Shown: positions 1 to 12,200 of the stretch, one piece after another
Position numbering within the stretch: the stretch's first letter is position 1
How the letters are laid out: the number at the start of each line of letters is the position of its first letter
Origin: Monarcha castaneiventris obscurior
Taxonomy: Eukaryota; Chordata; Aves; Passeriformes; Monarchidae
NCBI GenBank assembly: GCA_026261815.1
Contig: JAMPIT010000890.1
Coordinates: forward strand, 7,346,001-7,410,000
Reading direction: 5' to 3'
DNA length: 64,000 bases
Program-made: the position numbers and the translations under genes
The notes under the pieces: model-generated
What the model was told of the DNA's origin: nothing
The model's input: the letters and a program-made list of their open reading frames with translations, nothing else
Databases searched by the model: none

Positions 1-204
1 TTTGGAAAGTTCATTTGTTTCTCCCTCCCCTCTCAAGCTCAGTTTAAAAGCACAAAATTAATTTTTCGGCATAGAGCCATGATAGGGGATACACACCATA
101 GAGTCACCCCAAGACAGATATATCCTCAGGTGCTGAGTGAGATGTTGTTGTTGCTGTGAGGCCACTCTCAGTGATGTCTGGGTGACTGTGGCAACTGGGG
201 AGGT

Positions 205-790
205 GACATACAGAAAGCAGCTTTGCAGGGAAGCACCAGGGGTTCCCAGTGTACCCAGGCTGACTGTGAGCCAGCAATGTGCCATAGCCAGCAAGGGGGA
301 GAAGGCAATGAAGGCTTAGGCGAGGTCGGGGATCCTTCTATCTGCTCAGCACTGGTGAGGCCACCCCTGTAGGGCAGGGAGCAGTCCTGGGCTCCCCAGT
401 GCAAGAGAGACACAGACTGACCGGAAAGTGTCCAGTGAAGGGACTGGAGCATCTCTCCTATGAGGAAAGGTTGAGGCTGAGCTTGGGAACGTAGAGAAGG
501 CTCAAGGGGAATCTAAGTACCTGAAGGGAGAGTGAGTGCATAGCCAGACTCTTTACAGGAGTGCTCAGGGGCAGGACCAGAGACAATGGGCACAGTTTGA
601 AACACAGGAGAACCTCTGAACACTGGGAAGCACGTTCTCTCAGATGTCATGATCAGTGGGACAGACTGAGGTAATCCAACTAATAAAAATACCTGCAAAA
701 CTCCAGCATGTGTGGATTGAAGAAGAGACAGAGAAGGGAGGTTGTGCAGCTTCCAAACCCCAGAATGCTGCCAGAAGTTTTAAGGAGTCA
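205..790 (+). mobile_element. CR1 LINE fragment, degraded, 5'-truncated
   Basis: This is a non-LTR retrotransposon remnant covering the end of the reverse-transcriptase ORF and the start of the 3' region. Recognisable CR1 phrases occur in the expected order: a 'tgagccagcaatgtgcc' stretch near 267, 'ctgctcagcactggtgaggc' near 342, 'ggactggagcatctctccta' at 441-460 followed by 'tgaggaaagg', and the 'ggcaggaccagagacaatgg' region near 570. The reading frames are broken throughout, so it makes no protein. Upstream of about 205 the resemblance fades. Downstream of about 720 only a weak match to the CR1 'gaggttgtg' segment remains, and the terminal 3' repeats are not seen. Both edges are approximate. 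The same segment recurs in the copies at 7.4-8.1 kb (+) and 51.7-52.7 kb (-). Confidence 0.82.
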
Positions 791-1295
791 CTGGTTTAGA
801 AAGGGTTTTGTATCTAAGTTTACTAAATTTGAGGAATGCATATATGTGGATTTGTAACTATACTGGCCAGTACATGAAGGCTATGAACCGTTTTTGTCAT
901 GTGTATTATACTGATCCTAGTTTCCAGCACTTAACATTCCTTTTGCCGTGTTTAATTAATAAATGTACAAAATAATCTGGTACTTCATTATTAAAAGAAA
1001 ATATTTCTAGTAAATACCCAAACATTCAAACTTAGCATTGGAAATATGCCATAGCTATTACGTAGCCAAGGTCACTTGAAAATATGCCTGCAAAGAGCAC
1101 CTAGGATTATATTTTATAGTGGGGGGGGAATCACCGGAAATTAATAGACGGCTCTTATGCCAATTCCCATCTATTTAAGTTCTTCTAATTTTCTCATTAG
1201 TATAAGGAGACTCCTTCTTGGTGGATTTAAAATTGCAGAAATTCTCCATTCAGCATGCTGCAGATGGACTTTTCTGTTGTTTCAGCTTGGCTCTC
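791..1295. other. Non-genic stretch, nothing recognised
   Basis: AT-rich sequence between two CR1 fragments. It contains a short G run at about 1122-1129 and no ORF or splice-like structure I would support. Confidence 0.5.
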
Positions 1296-1372
1296 CTGGA
1301 TCTGGAGAATGGCTGGACTCAATAATCCAAGAGGTCATTTCCAACCTTGACAATTCTGTGAACCCTTGTGTG
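1296..1372 (+). mobile_element. CR1 3'-tail fragment
   Basis: A short remnant of the CR1 3' end. The order 'aatggctggactcaataatc', then 'gaggtcatttccaacc', then 'acaattctgtgaaccc' parallels the usual CR1 ending (a ggttggact...gatct...ggtc.cttccaacc...attctatga pattern). Only the last 70-80 bases are recognisable and no coding part remains. Edges are approximate. Confidence 0.65.
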
Positions 1373-4300
1373 TTGTATGCACATACACCTGCGGTCACTT
1401 TGCCATTCCAGGTGTTCCAACAGGTTGATACAGCAACAAGCTTCTGCAGGGAGAAGATTCTCTGCTAAACAGTACCGTGCATTTTTACTGGGGAGCTGTG
1501 GAAGCAAGTTAGTAAACTTTCAACACCGCAAGTAAGCAAGCGTCTGGGGCTGCTGTCTCTGTCACCCTGCAGCATCAGGGTGCTATCATATTTTATAAAA
1601 TGGCCATAAAGTATATATTTACCTGACACCAAAATGCTTCTGAAAGGCTGACTTAGTTTTTGCAGCGCAGGTTGCATATTTTTGTTTGTGGGTGTTATGT
1701 TTGCTTGCAGTCTTATCTGTTGTTGGTGTCAGGCCATTAAACAAATGCAAAAAAATATCCTAAATAGAAACATAACAGATCAACAAAATGTGTAACCCCC
1801 ACAACATAGTAATTAAAAAAAAAAAAAGGTAATTTAAAAAAAACCAACAAAAACTATACTTTCATTTCACCTGTCAGCCTCATTTGCTCTAACTTATGAT
1901 CTCAGAAATTAGATCATCTGAAAATGAAACAGATGGAGGCTCCTTTAGACTGGGTAGGTGTGGGGATGGGAGGGAGAGGGACACAGCCGAAGGCACCTTC
2001 CAGGGTGAGCAGTGCTGCTTTAGCACCTGCTTGGGCTTTGAATTGCGTCTGGTGACATCAGCCTCACGGATATGTTCACAGTGATTCACCAGCCTCAGTG
2101 AGGTTTGGCTGCGTGAGGGGACAGAGGAGGATGACAGATAGGAGAATAAATATCATCTCAGTATATTGGTCTGACCCTTCTGCCAATATTGATTCATTCC
2201 TGAGCAAAACAGCTGGCATAATGTGGTTCTCATCTCCTGTCATGCAAGTGATGTGCAGAAAGGATTCCTGCCTGCCATTCCCTTTTTCCCAAGGAATTGA
2301 GCTGAAGCTTGGGACTATTCAGGCTATTAAAAAACATAGGAGGTTTCTATTATGTATGCCTGCTTTTAGTTTTTCATTATGAATTGCATTTGCAAGAGAA
2401 GAAACTAAAATACTAAAACTATGGAAAACCTCAGCTATATAATAGTGCTTTTCTTTGGGAGCTCTGTTCTCCATATTTACCTAGAAAATATTTTTTTTCA
2501 TATAGAAATACTCCATATACCAGTCAAAAAAAAAATCACTGTTGGGCTAATAAGTTTCTCTTGAATCAAAACTTGTTTTAACCCTGTCACATGTTGCATT
2601 CATTGTTCGATTGGCATTTTTGAGTGCATTTCTTAATTCTTTCATTGGTTTCAGTTCCCAGTTTTATTTTTGGCTCTGTAGGTATTTTCGGCAGCCAGTA
2701 CGTGCTATTTTTAGATCATCCATTATCCACACTGGTGTTTACCTTTTCAACGCTCACTGCAAAGATGCCAGCAGAGAAACAGGTTTATTTTGTATATCTA
2801 CATAAGGTTTTGAACACTGTCATTCTTAAAGTGGCTGGATCTCGTCATAGGACTGACATACTGCATCTTTGATATTGATTACAGAAGGAACTGCAGAGTA
2901 AATAATAGAAAAACTTTTTTTTTGTGACAGTGGAGCAAGATAAAAAGGACTTTATTTTCAAGATTAAATGGGAGGAGAAACAAGGAACATTTCAGTATCT
3001 GTCATTTCATCTGGGTAACATTTCTGCCTCAGAATTATCAGAACTGGTGTTGTTCATAGACAAGACTTATAAGTCATTTAAACATAAGCAAACATCAGTT
3101 TGCAGCTTTCATCATGAAGATTTAACTGTCACGCATACTGGATTACAAAAGTCAGTCTGTTGTTGTATTTTCCTTTTCCCACTGTGACATGTTTTTATAG
3201 TGAAGAAAAATCATTTTAAGGAACAGAAGAAAAATCTAACCCACTTTAAAATTCAGTGTTCAGAAGCATGTACTTCTGAGCTGATGTAAATTCATAGCAC
3301 TGAAAAAGATTTGGCACAAGTTAGCATTCTTCTCTTTTTCCCACTGAATAACAAGTATGGGCAGTTCTTTCTGTCTGTTTAAACAAGGAGCTAACAGTAT
3401 CAGCTCAGGCAGGCTGAGTAATGTATGATTTTATTTTTTTTCCCCCACACTTAGAGTTATTTAATAAAACCCCTTCCTGATCTGATTGGTTACAGTAGAA
3501 ATGGGCTTCCCTTGAAACAGGTGTTTTAAAGCAAAATAAAAGGAGTAGTCAAGCAATGCAGGATAAGCTGTCTCTAATACACTGTCCAGGCTGAACAACT
3601 TAATGTATAGCTTTTGATTTTCCTCTTAATTTAAACTACTTCTCTTAAAGACTGCAGAGGTATAAACTTAGAGATAGGAAAGTTACACATGGTAGGGTAC
3701 CAAACTGGGATTTGGTGTGTCTGTGTTAACATCTCAGATTTGCCACAGGCTTCCCCTGTGACATTGCCATGTAATTAAGGTGTTTTGGACCTTATTATCT
3801 AACTATGTTTATAAAAATACAGTGTTAATGATTTTTTCTTCTGTTCTTTGCATGTTTCATTTATTGTCGCTACTCTCTCTACTTTGCTGTGATGTGGTTT
3901 TTTTCTGTGGGCTGAGCACAGTTTGTGAAATTGCATGGAAGTACCACAGTCTGCATGGAACAGTGAAACAGTTGTTTAATTGTTGGACATTAAGGTTTTT
4001 TCTCCTATTAACAAAATACTCTGAATTTCAAATTACATGAGACTACCTCATATGTGGTATCAAGATGCTGTATTTTAATATGCAGTGTCACACAAACATT
4101 TCCTAGGTTACCCTTAGTTAGTAGAATCTAACTGCCCCAAAAGGCAAGACAGATAATTAATTTTTTTTAACTTGGTGCTTCCCAAGCTTAGATTGTTTAA
4201 AATTGTTCTTGTTCACCTTAAAATATGCTGTGAAAAATTCTATGTTCCCTTTACCTTTTTATTTCTAGATGTTATTACAGAAGCTTTTTAAAAAAATGTC

Positions 4301-5540
4301 TTCAGGTTTTCAAATATTTCTTTTCCTACATAGGCTTTAAAATATGACACTGGGTAATATCACAGTCTTTGTTTTGTCAACACAAAGCAATTGAGTTCTG
4401 TTCCAGTTTATGTGACAGACCAGACAGCTCTGATTGACAGATTTGGAGCAGGGAGAACAGAGGAACTGACATTTTAGCATTCCTCACTGTAATGGGACTG
4501 CTGTTGTTCAGCTGTGCGCATAGTTCTTATTTTTTTTTTTGGTAAGTTTACCCAAATGTCTTGAGGTGAGATGAGGTTGTTTCTGATGAAATAACTTCAG
4601 TATTTAGGTAAGGCCTAGGTTGTCATGTGGCTTTCACAGAAGATGGTTCAAATGACATATGGAATCCACGTACAGGAGAATTACCATGTGATAATGTTGC
4701 AGCAGTCATAAAGAGATGGATTCAAATGTACTCAGGCTTTTGACATTTTCTGGATTCATTTTTTACAGCTAAAATGAGATTGAAATTTGGACTGTCATTG
4801 TTCTGCTGAAAGGTAGTTACTTACAGGAGATAGATACTTATACTCTTGTTCAAAATATTTCAGTATCACCGATCAGGTTAGTTAAAAATCCAGTGTAGAC
4901 ACAGCAGGGTCCTGCAGGTGCTGCTTCTCCCTGTTTAAGCATTCTTTTTGTGCCATTGATAAAGTGTACAAATGTCTGTGGTTCATATCTTGGTAATAGA
5001 TACATGTAGCTACACAGGTAACTGAAACTTTATTGCAAGAAGGGCTGTAAATAGGTCAGGACAAAGGATAAGAAGAAAAAGAAATATTTTGTTTGGTCAG
5101 TTCTTTTGTAGCACATGAAGGTCTTTTATAGTATGGATATGATTTTTCAGCATAAAGGCTGTGTTTCAAAAGATACCATAAGTGAGTGTTTCCATTTTGT
5201 CTAAAATTTCCTTTCATATTAGCCGTAACGTCCTCATGACTGGTAATTATTTCATAGTTTGATTTTTGAGTTTGATTGGGAAAAGACTTTAATGGAACCC
5301 CAAATCTGAAGAAGATACAGGACTCAATTATGGGAAATTAGCAATGATTCCTCTGATATGTAACATGAAGAAATTGCATAGTGGGTGGGTAGATTTGCTG
5401 AAAGGAATCAGAAAAGCAAATTACTCTGTTGCCCAGCTGGTAGGATCCTGAGAATTCCTGTCAATTCTGAACCTCATCAAGGAATAGCCATTAGTCAGCT
5501 ATACCTTACTGATCACAGAAACCAGCTGTGATTTGTAATC
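1373..5540. other. Non-genic stretch, no gene or recognised repeat
   Basis: AT-rich sequence with several homopolymer runs, such as a 13-base A run at 1815-1827. The short open frames here (up to about 94 codons) show no recognisable domain and have the composition expected by chance. It could be intron or intergenic sequence. Confidence 0.5.
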
Positions 5541-6040
5541 GTGGTAGCTGACAGCGTGGCTCACGAGGTGAGTGACATCCTGAGTGTGACACCCAAAAGA
5601 CTGACTGGCAAAAGTCTTTCTAGGAGAAGCCTTGGTCGCCCATGGCCTGCTCTGAGCAAGGTCTGACTGAGAATTTCCTTTCCTGACTCATTGGGTAGGT
5701 TGGTTTAGAGCTTGCCATGTGGATGTGCCCCAGGAGAAAGCCTTCTGGAGGCATCCTGAGCTGAACAGTGCGTGGCTCTGGCTGACTCTCGGGCTGGCTC
5801 TCACCCTGTAGAACTGAGTGTTTCCAACATAGAACTTTGCAGCAATAACTGCCTGCTGCTGTCACTGATTTACTCCCGCTTAACCTGCAGCTGTTTCCCG
5901 TGGGGTAGGACTGGGTATGTTCCAAAGCATCCTTTACCAGGGGGTCTTGAGGTGAGTGCTGGCTGTGTCAGTGCAAGTGGTTCCATCTGCTTGTTGGAGG
6001 GAATGACAACAGCTTTGGGAAATAGCAGCAGGCAGTAGTT
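5541..6040. other. GC-richer patch with splice-like motifs, unidentified
   Basis: This 500-base patch is visibly richer in GC than the surrounding kilobases. On the plus strand it has two strong 5' splice-site-like motifs, GAG followed by gtgagt, at about 5565-5574 and 5948-5957. Two acceptor-like pyrimidine-AG motifs lie between them, at about 5812 and 5889. Open frames exist on both strands (101 codons minus at 5620-5925; 88 codons plus at 5772-6038), but neither peptide resembles a family I know. It could be a non-coding transcript exon, an eroded repeat or simply a compositional bump. Confidence 0.25.
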
Positions 6041-7370
6041 TACTCTCAGCTAAACAGTAAATAAATACCCCTAGAGAACCAAGCGCTAGACAGCATATCA
6101 AATGCAGCATGCTGAATACAGACATATATGAAGAAGAAAAGATTAAATTGTAATTTCATTTCCTTTAAAAGCAGATAACAGTATATTGATTCATTAGGGT
6201 ATTGATCTTAGTAACCTTAAATAGTGCTTTCCATGTCACTTCCATTAAACTCCTTAGTATAAAGATGTAACCACATATTACCAATGCCTTTTACTAATAA
6301 GTATTACCAATAATGTCATAAGGATCTGAGAGGAATTCTGTTGTTAGTCCATTATTGTACCTTCAAATGTTATTTGTTAAAATCACATCATTTATATTGT
6401 GATATAACTTGCCTTTTCATCACCATAAAACTGAGTGGGATATTATACTGCTGGATGCTGTCATTTTCCTCATCTCTATGAGATATTTTGTCCTTTTGCA
6501 GGGCTAATATATAATCTACAAAAAAATGACTTAATATATCCTGTGCTTAAATTTGCAACCTGTAAAAGGGAAAATGTAAATTTATGTTCAGACTTAAATG
6601 CAAGTAGCTTGCACAGAAAACATATGGATAAATCAGAAAGTAACTTCTAGTCCATTTCCTTGCTCATCTCAGCACTGTTACTCATCAGAGTTTCATTAAG
6701 TGGTGCAAACTGCGTATCTACAGAATTAGATTATGCTTTTCTGAAGGGTTTGCATGAATATTTTCCTTAAGGTGCTGTGAGAATTACCAGTGATTTGAGC
6801 ATCCAAATCCATAGCAAGCTTTTAAAGTCTCAGCTACAAGATAATTTTCTTCTACTGTTGCCTTCATCAACCTTCTTTCTTCCTCTGTTCTTCACTCCAA
6901 AAACTTTCCATGGGCTCAGGACACTAAGTGGATCTGTTACAAGTGAGTAAACCAAAGAGACAGTACCAGGTATGAGCTCCAGTCTTGCAGGGGAGGGTAG
7001 CGGCAATGGCTTGAAACTGATAGCAATATTCTGATAAAGCTTTTTATAATTACTTTGTAATTGTGTATATATAAAGGAACATCTAGAACAGTGGAGAGAG
7101 ACATGATTCTCTTCTGCTCTTTGCAGTAGTCACTCATGAAGAGTTTGTTCTGTTCTCATGAATACTCATTTACATATTCAATGAGTTCTCAGAAGGAACT
7201 AATACTCACCTTGTAGTATCTTGTAGCTGCATCCCAAGGGGTTCCTGTGCAATGTGGGTGGCAGAAAAGCCAGGGTCCGTGTCACGAAAGTAGAAAATCT
7301 AGAACTGTGCTATTTTTACCAAGGACGTAGTGGACTCTCAAGTCTTGCCTTTCCAGATTAAGCTATTTTA
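6041..7370. other. Non-genic stretch, nothing recognised
   Basis: AT-rich sequence up to the CR1 insertion. No recognisable repeat, RNA gene or supported coding region. Confidence 0.5.
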
Positions 7371-8066
7371 GGTCCTGAGAAGGACTCAGGGGTGCTGGTA
7401 GAGGAGAGGCTGGACATGACAGCAGCAATATGCACACCCAGCCCAGAAAGCCAAACATGTCCTGGGCTGCATCCAAAGCAGCGTGGGCAGCAGGTGAGGG
7501 AGGGGATTCTGGTGCTCTGCTCCGCTCTGCTCTGTTGAGACCCCTCCTGCAGTGCTGCATCAGCTCTGGGGTCCCAGCACAGGAAGGACTAGAGGACCTG
7601 GTGACCTTCCTTCCAGAGGAAAGGTCACCAACATCATCAGAGGGATGGAGCTTCTCTCCTATGAGGAGAGGCTGAGAGCATTTGGTTTGTTCAGCCGGCA
7701 AAAGGGGAGGCTTTGGTTTAACTTAATTGTGGTCTTCCAGTACCAGAGGAGAGCGTACAAGAAAAATGGAGAGGGACATTTTACAAGGCCATGTAGTGAC
7801 AGGACGAGGGGGAATGGCTTCAAACTGGAAGAGAATATGTTTTGATTAAATGTTAATAAAAAAATTGTTACTGTGAAGGTGGTGAAGCACTGAACAGGCT
7901 GCTCAAGAGAGGTTGTGGATGCCTCATTCCTGGAAATGTTCAGCGGCAGGTTGGATGAAGCTCTGAGCACCCTAGTCTAGTGCAAGATGTCCCTGCCTAT
8001 GGCAGAGGGGTTGGAACTAGATGATCTTCAAGGTCCTTTCCAATCCAGGCCATTCTATGACTCTTA
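7371..8066 (+). mobile_element. CR1 LINE, 5'-truncated copy with near-complete 3' end
   Basis: This copy starts within the end of the reverse-transcriptase ORF and runs to the 3' terminus. Visible landmarks are 'ctcaggggtgctggtagagg' near 7387, a decayed peptide with WAASKAAWAAGEGGDS (about 7460-7510) shared with the copy at 52 kb, 'ggatggagcttctctcctat' near 7643, the 3' region 'caggctgctcaagagaggtt' near 7896, and the ending 'ggttggaactagatgatctt' followed by 'ccattctatgact' at about 8050-8062. The frame is broken, for example by an unrelated-looking stretch around 7690-7800, so it encodes no active protein. Truncation at the 5' end is typical of incomplete target-primed reverse transcription. 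I see no clear target-site duplication. Confidence 0.92.
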
Positions 8067-8477
8067 AATGCCTTTTTTAGCCGCCTGAGTCAGGGCAATG
8101 CAGCTGGGTGATATCAGAGCCAGGGTCCTTGTTACACAGGTAGCGAAGCCCCTAGGGGGGTGGGTGGGTGTGTGTGTGTGTGTGTGTGTGTGTGGAAAGC
8201 TCTTCCAGCAGAGTTACAGAGAGAAGGGATCCCACAGGTTTGTGAAGTTAACCTCACTGCAAATCAGTCTGCCACACATTCTCTCTTGAGTTTTTTAAAA
8301 AAATAACCAAGATGGGATTAAATCATCCATAGTCTTAACAGCTGGATTCTTTATTTGTTATCGGACACGCCAACTTTCTCTTCCCTTGGGGAAAATACAG
8401 CTGTTCACTTCTTACCATGCAGAGTTTGTAGTTTCTAAGAGTACATTATTTCAGTTTTCTAAGTAAAACATTAGTTA
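8067..8477. other. Non-genic stretch with a TG microsatellite
   Basis: Short interval between the CR1 copy and the long minus-strand ORF. Apart from the dinucleotide repeat listed separately I see nothing in it. Confidence 0.5.
8169..8194 (+). repeat. (TG)n microsatellite, 13 units
   Basis: An uninterrupted run of 13 TG units, preceded by an imperfect tgggtggg stretch. It is a likely polymorphic simple repeat. Confidence 0.95.
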
Positions 8478-9077
8478 TTATATGAAAAAATCACTATTTA
8501 GAAGTATCCCTGTGCCATTATGCAAACAGGAACATCCCAGGGTGAGACTGTGCACCTGTTCCTGAGGTATCAGAAATAAACAGGTGTACTGTAAAACTAC
8601 ATAGATGCTTCTAGTTTTAGGTCCTAGGGCCAGCTGCTGTGCCTTTTGCCAGAGTCCCTCCAGAAAGGAAGGAAAAAGAATGCATCCATGCAGGGGATTC
8701 TCTAAGAGTTGAGCAGGAATATATTCTCCACTCTCATTCCCAGGTGGATGTAAGAAGAGGAGCCTGTGCTGTATATGTTTGTTGTGTGCAATGAGATGTG
8801 TTGCTTTTGTAGTGGCTTTGGATGTGTTTTCTGTGCTCAGGAAATGCAGTTTTATTCTCTCCTTAGGCCACTTTGGGTTTCTGGGTATTTTACCTTTCGT
8901 ATTTTGAATTTTAAATAAATCAGGACTACATGTTAGTGGTTTTGCTTTTAGGCAGTGCAAGAGGGGAAGAAAACTCATTTTTAAATTTAAGCTACAGTTG
9001 TCAAAACAAAACAAAGTAATAACAGAAAAGTTTATTCTTAGCACTTTTTTGATGATTAGTAGGGATTGATTGACCAT
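8478..9077 (-). other. Longest ORF in the window (199 codons), function unknown
   Basis: An uninterrupted 199-codon frame on the minus strand, starting at an ATG with an in-frame stop two codons upstream. I recognise no domain. The predicted peptide is hydrophobic near the N-terminus and basic in the middle (an NPKWPKERIKLHF region at about residues 72-84), with no signal peptide or metal-binding pattern I would defend. Assuming roughly 6% stop codons per position, a frame this long is uncommon but possible in 64 kb. It lies just downstream, on the same strand, of the exon-like block at 9095-9271 but in a different frame. It could be a chance ORF, a 3' exon or a decayed gene piece. Codon use gives no decisive support. 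Confidence 0.15.
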
Positions 9078-9094
9078 GTACTAATTTGGGTTAC

Positions 9095-9271
9095 CATATC
9101 CTTCACAAACTCCACAGTGTACCGTATTCCCATCGCCACAGCGGAGGTGAGACCTGCGGTTTTCCCGAGGCACAGGCATGGGTACAGCTCTGCCAGGTGA
9201 GCCAGAACAAAACCTGCCTCTGGCAAAACCAGCAGGGATGCTGCTGAGCTCGTCTCAACTTGGAAGTCATT
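9095..9271 (-). other. Candidate protein-coding exon, 59 codons, gene unidentified
   Basis: This is the most exon-like sequence in the window. On the minus strand it is preceded by a pyrimidine-rich stretch ending in ttatgcag and followed by a donor beginning GTAACC, weaker than consensus. The block is exactly 177 bases (59 codons), so both ends are phase 0 in one fully open frame. The peptide is well mixed and helix-like, with segments such as LPEAGFVLAHLAELYPCL and AVAMGIRYTVEFVKDM. It carries six CpG dinucleotides against a CpG-poor background, as coding or conserved DNA often does. A second minus-strand frame is also open, which weakens the argument. I cannot name a gene. It could be one exon of a large minus-strand gene whose introns fill the region, a pseudo-exon, or chance. 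Confidence 0.25.
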
Positions 9272-9279
9272 CTGCATAA

Positions 9280-12200
9280 CTTACTGTAAACACAGAGGGA
9301 TAATTTAGAGATGAAAATTAATGCAGACATGAAAAATGATAAATGAGAATCCAAAGCTTTGGTCATAACTGACCTTCAGGTTTGAGTTCCTACACACACA
9401 GAAACATCTGCATATAGTTTATTAAGTCAGATTACACAGCCTAATGGTGGTCTCCATGGCAAGCTCAGTGGCTTCTTTCTTTCACTTGATTTGTAGATGT
9501 TCATTGTCTGTGATTTGCAAGCGTTCGGTAGTTAATTAGAAATTTGAATTAATGAAAGGTGTTCTGTTAAAGAGTGTCTCATTCGTACATTACTTGCTAG
9601 TTTCATTTTTTCTTTCCTCACCCTATCTTTTTTTAGATCTGATTGATATTAGTGAATCACCCTCAATGAAATTATCTCTGAATTATAAGACTGTAAGTGT
9701 GCCATTAAAATTTTAAGTTCAAGTATCAGCTCTTGTGATAAATCTCGGAAGATATTCAGAGCTGAATTCATTTAGCAAAGCACATACATTTTGACAAATA
9801 CTTCAGAAGTGAGAGGAGAAGGCAAGAGCGTCAGGAGAAGGGGAACAAACTAGAGGGAAAACCAGTTAATTGTTTTCCTAGGACTGAGACTCATATTAGA
9901 AGAATGAGCTGAGGAAGTAGGACATTAGAAAGCTTACCTAGGTTTTTAACTAGATTTTAACCTCAGCAAGTAACACTTACAAAGCTGAAAATAATTGATT
10001 TTAATAGAGGAAGGTTTTTAGTCCAAAATACAGTTTTGTATTATATGATTTGCGGTCAAGTAAAAGTGCAATTTTAGGTGGAGCTTTTAAAAGTCTTCAG
10101 AAAATTGAATACATACATATTTGTATTTTTGCTCCCGTATGTTAGCATTTGGGGGTATCTGGGGTTTCCAAGAAAAGTGATAAATGCAGGCAAATTATAT
10201 ATTCTCTTGCTCATGATAATAAAAGAAACACTTAAGTGGACATGCTTTCTTTAAAACTCACACCCTTGCTCTGACGATTGTTGGGTTGCAAGAGAAAATG
10301 TTTGCTTGTACTGTTTCCAGGAGCTGCAGACAGATGATCTGCAGCGATTTAGCAGAACATAGATTTGTGTTCCCTGAAAGTTGTATTGTCACAATCAGAT
10401 GGATTAAGATGAAAGTTTCCAGGGAAGCCTGTAGATTCTGGCCTAATGACCTCTTGGAATATTGCCAGTAACTTACAGTGTAATTGCATTCTAAATTAGC
10501 CCAGCCAGAAGAACGACTACAGTCTTTAAATGAAGAGTTCAAAGCTAGCCCTGGCAGCCATCCCCATTCAGCAAAAGCAGTAGACAAGTATCAGTGTGCT
10601 TCCTGGTGTGGGCCTGGGAGCTGATACAAAAAAATAAATCTATTTGTATTCCTCCCCACTAGTAAAAGATAGTAAGAACTGTTGGCTCATACTTGTGCTG
10701 TAAAGAGATATTTCTCTGTATAAAAGACTTACTTGGACTATTTGCAGAACATCTGATGCCCTTCCTCTAAGAGGAACAAAATACATTTTGGGTTGGGACT
10801 ATCCATTGTTTAAACAATTACTTTTTTCTGTATCAACTCAAACTAAAAGCAATTTTAGAAATAAAGCTGATGTAAAATAATTTTTAGGTTCCAAATAGCT
10901 GACCCTCTACACTATATATACACAATGCTATAACTTGGAAACAGAAATTCAGCAGCTTTGAACAGCTTAATATTTCAAACTGAAGGCAAGGTGGGATGCT
11001 CATATTTTATATTAAATAAGAGGACAACAGTAGTAAAAGTGCAAGCTATTTGCACGTATCCTTCTTTACCTAATGTCATGTCTGCCGTGTTTAAAGTACT
11101 GTGATGATTTCAGAAGTTTGACAGATTATTGGGAGATTAAAATATTGAATAGGTAATAAAATTGTGTGGCACAACTGGTACTTTTTGTGGCCATCTGTCT
11201 TTGCCTCTCTTTAGTCATCATATCTTTATCTGGTTCAGGATGTCAATACCTAATTAAACTATATTGACATTCTAAGTGATCTGCCATCTCAAAGACATTT
11301 TGAAAGGTGATAACATTATATCCATAGTTAGTGGAAGTGTCAGCATTTTTTTGGTAGCAGCTGTATGAGACAGTTAATTGTGTGTTTAGCAAGGGGATAA
11401 TGCAAACAGTCTTCATATGTAAAAGTCACAGAATTCCACAATGTGTAGTACTTCCCATAAACACCAGCATTGTGGTTATAGTGGTCACAGTGGTGTTTCT
11501 TTAGATTTTAGATATTTTTTAATTTTCTGAGGTTAATGACAAATATCAGGCTCATGCAAAAGTCTCTTTTTATTTTAATTATTATGCTGTAATTTTTTTC
11601 AGTTAACAAAGCATGAATTAAAATCTTTCTTGGAGTTCTAGTGAAAGGTAGAAAATATCTTCTTCTACCAGCCAAGCACATTTCAAGGCTTAGGCTGTAT
11701 TGAGAAGCTCCGTCTAGCAGTAGTGTGGGAAATAGCTGCTTTTCCTTAATTGAGGAAGCTCCTTAGCTGCCAGTCCTTGGGGAATTGTGTGAGGAAGATT
11801 TCAGACTTCACCTGTCTCTTCTACTCAAATAATACTTTCTATTGCAGGAAACACAAACTTTGACGAGCTGTGATCATCTAAAGCAGATGTCTATCCACAG
11901 CCTTTAAAAAGGCTGCTGGATCATGCAAAGTTTGCTCTTCAAGGCAAGTGGTTCTAGAGAAGAGGGTTACTGCCTCAGTTCAAACTTGAAAACAGTCTGA
12001 TCTTTTAGTGGCTGGAGGTTGTAACAATAATTTTATAACTGAATAATAATTAACTTTATACCTGTGTTGTGAGATTTTGTCAACGTACTGGTCTGAATAT
12101 TAATGTTCAATGCGTGATTGCACTTTTCTTTCTCATAACCTTAAGAAGGGTGCGCCTGATGCTCCAGCTGAATTTGCAAATTTATTTTGAAAATTGTATT

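Noticed and set aside
7363..7970. Several ORFs of about 80-110 codons on both strands
   Set aside because: They are explained by the CR1 insertion at 7371-8066.
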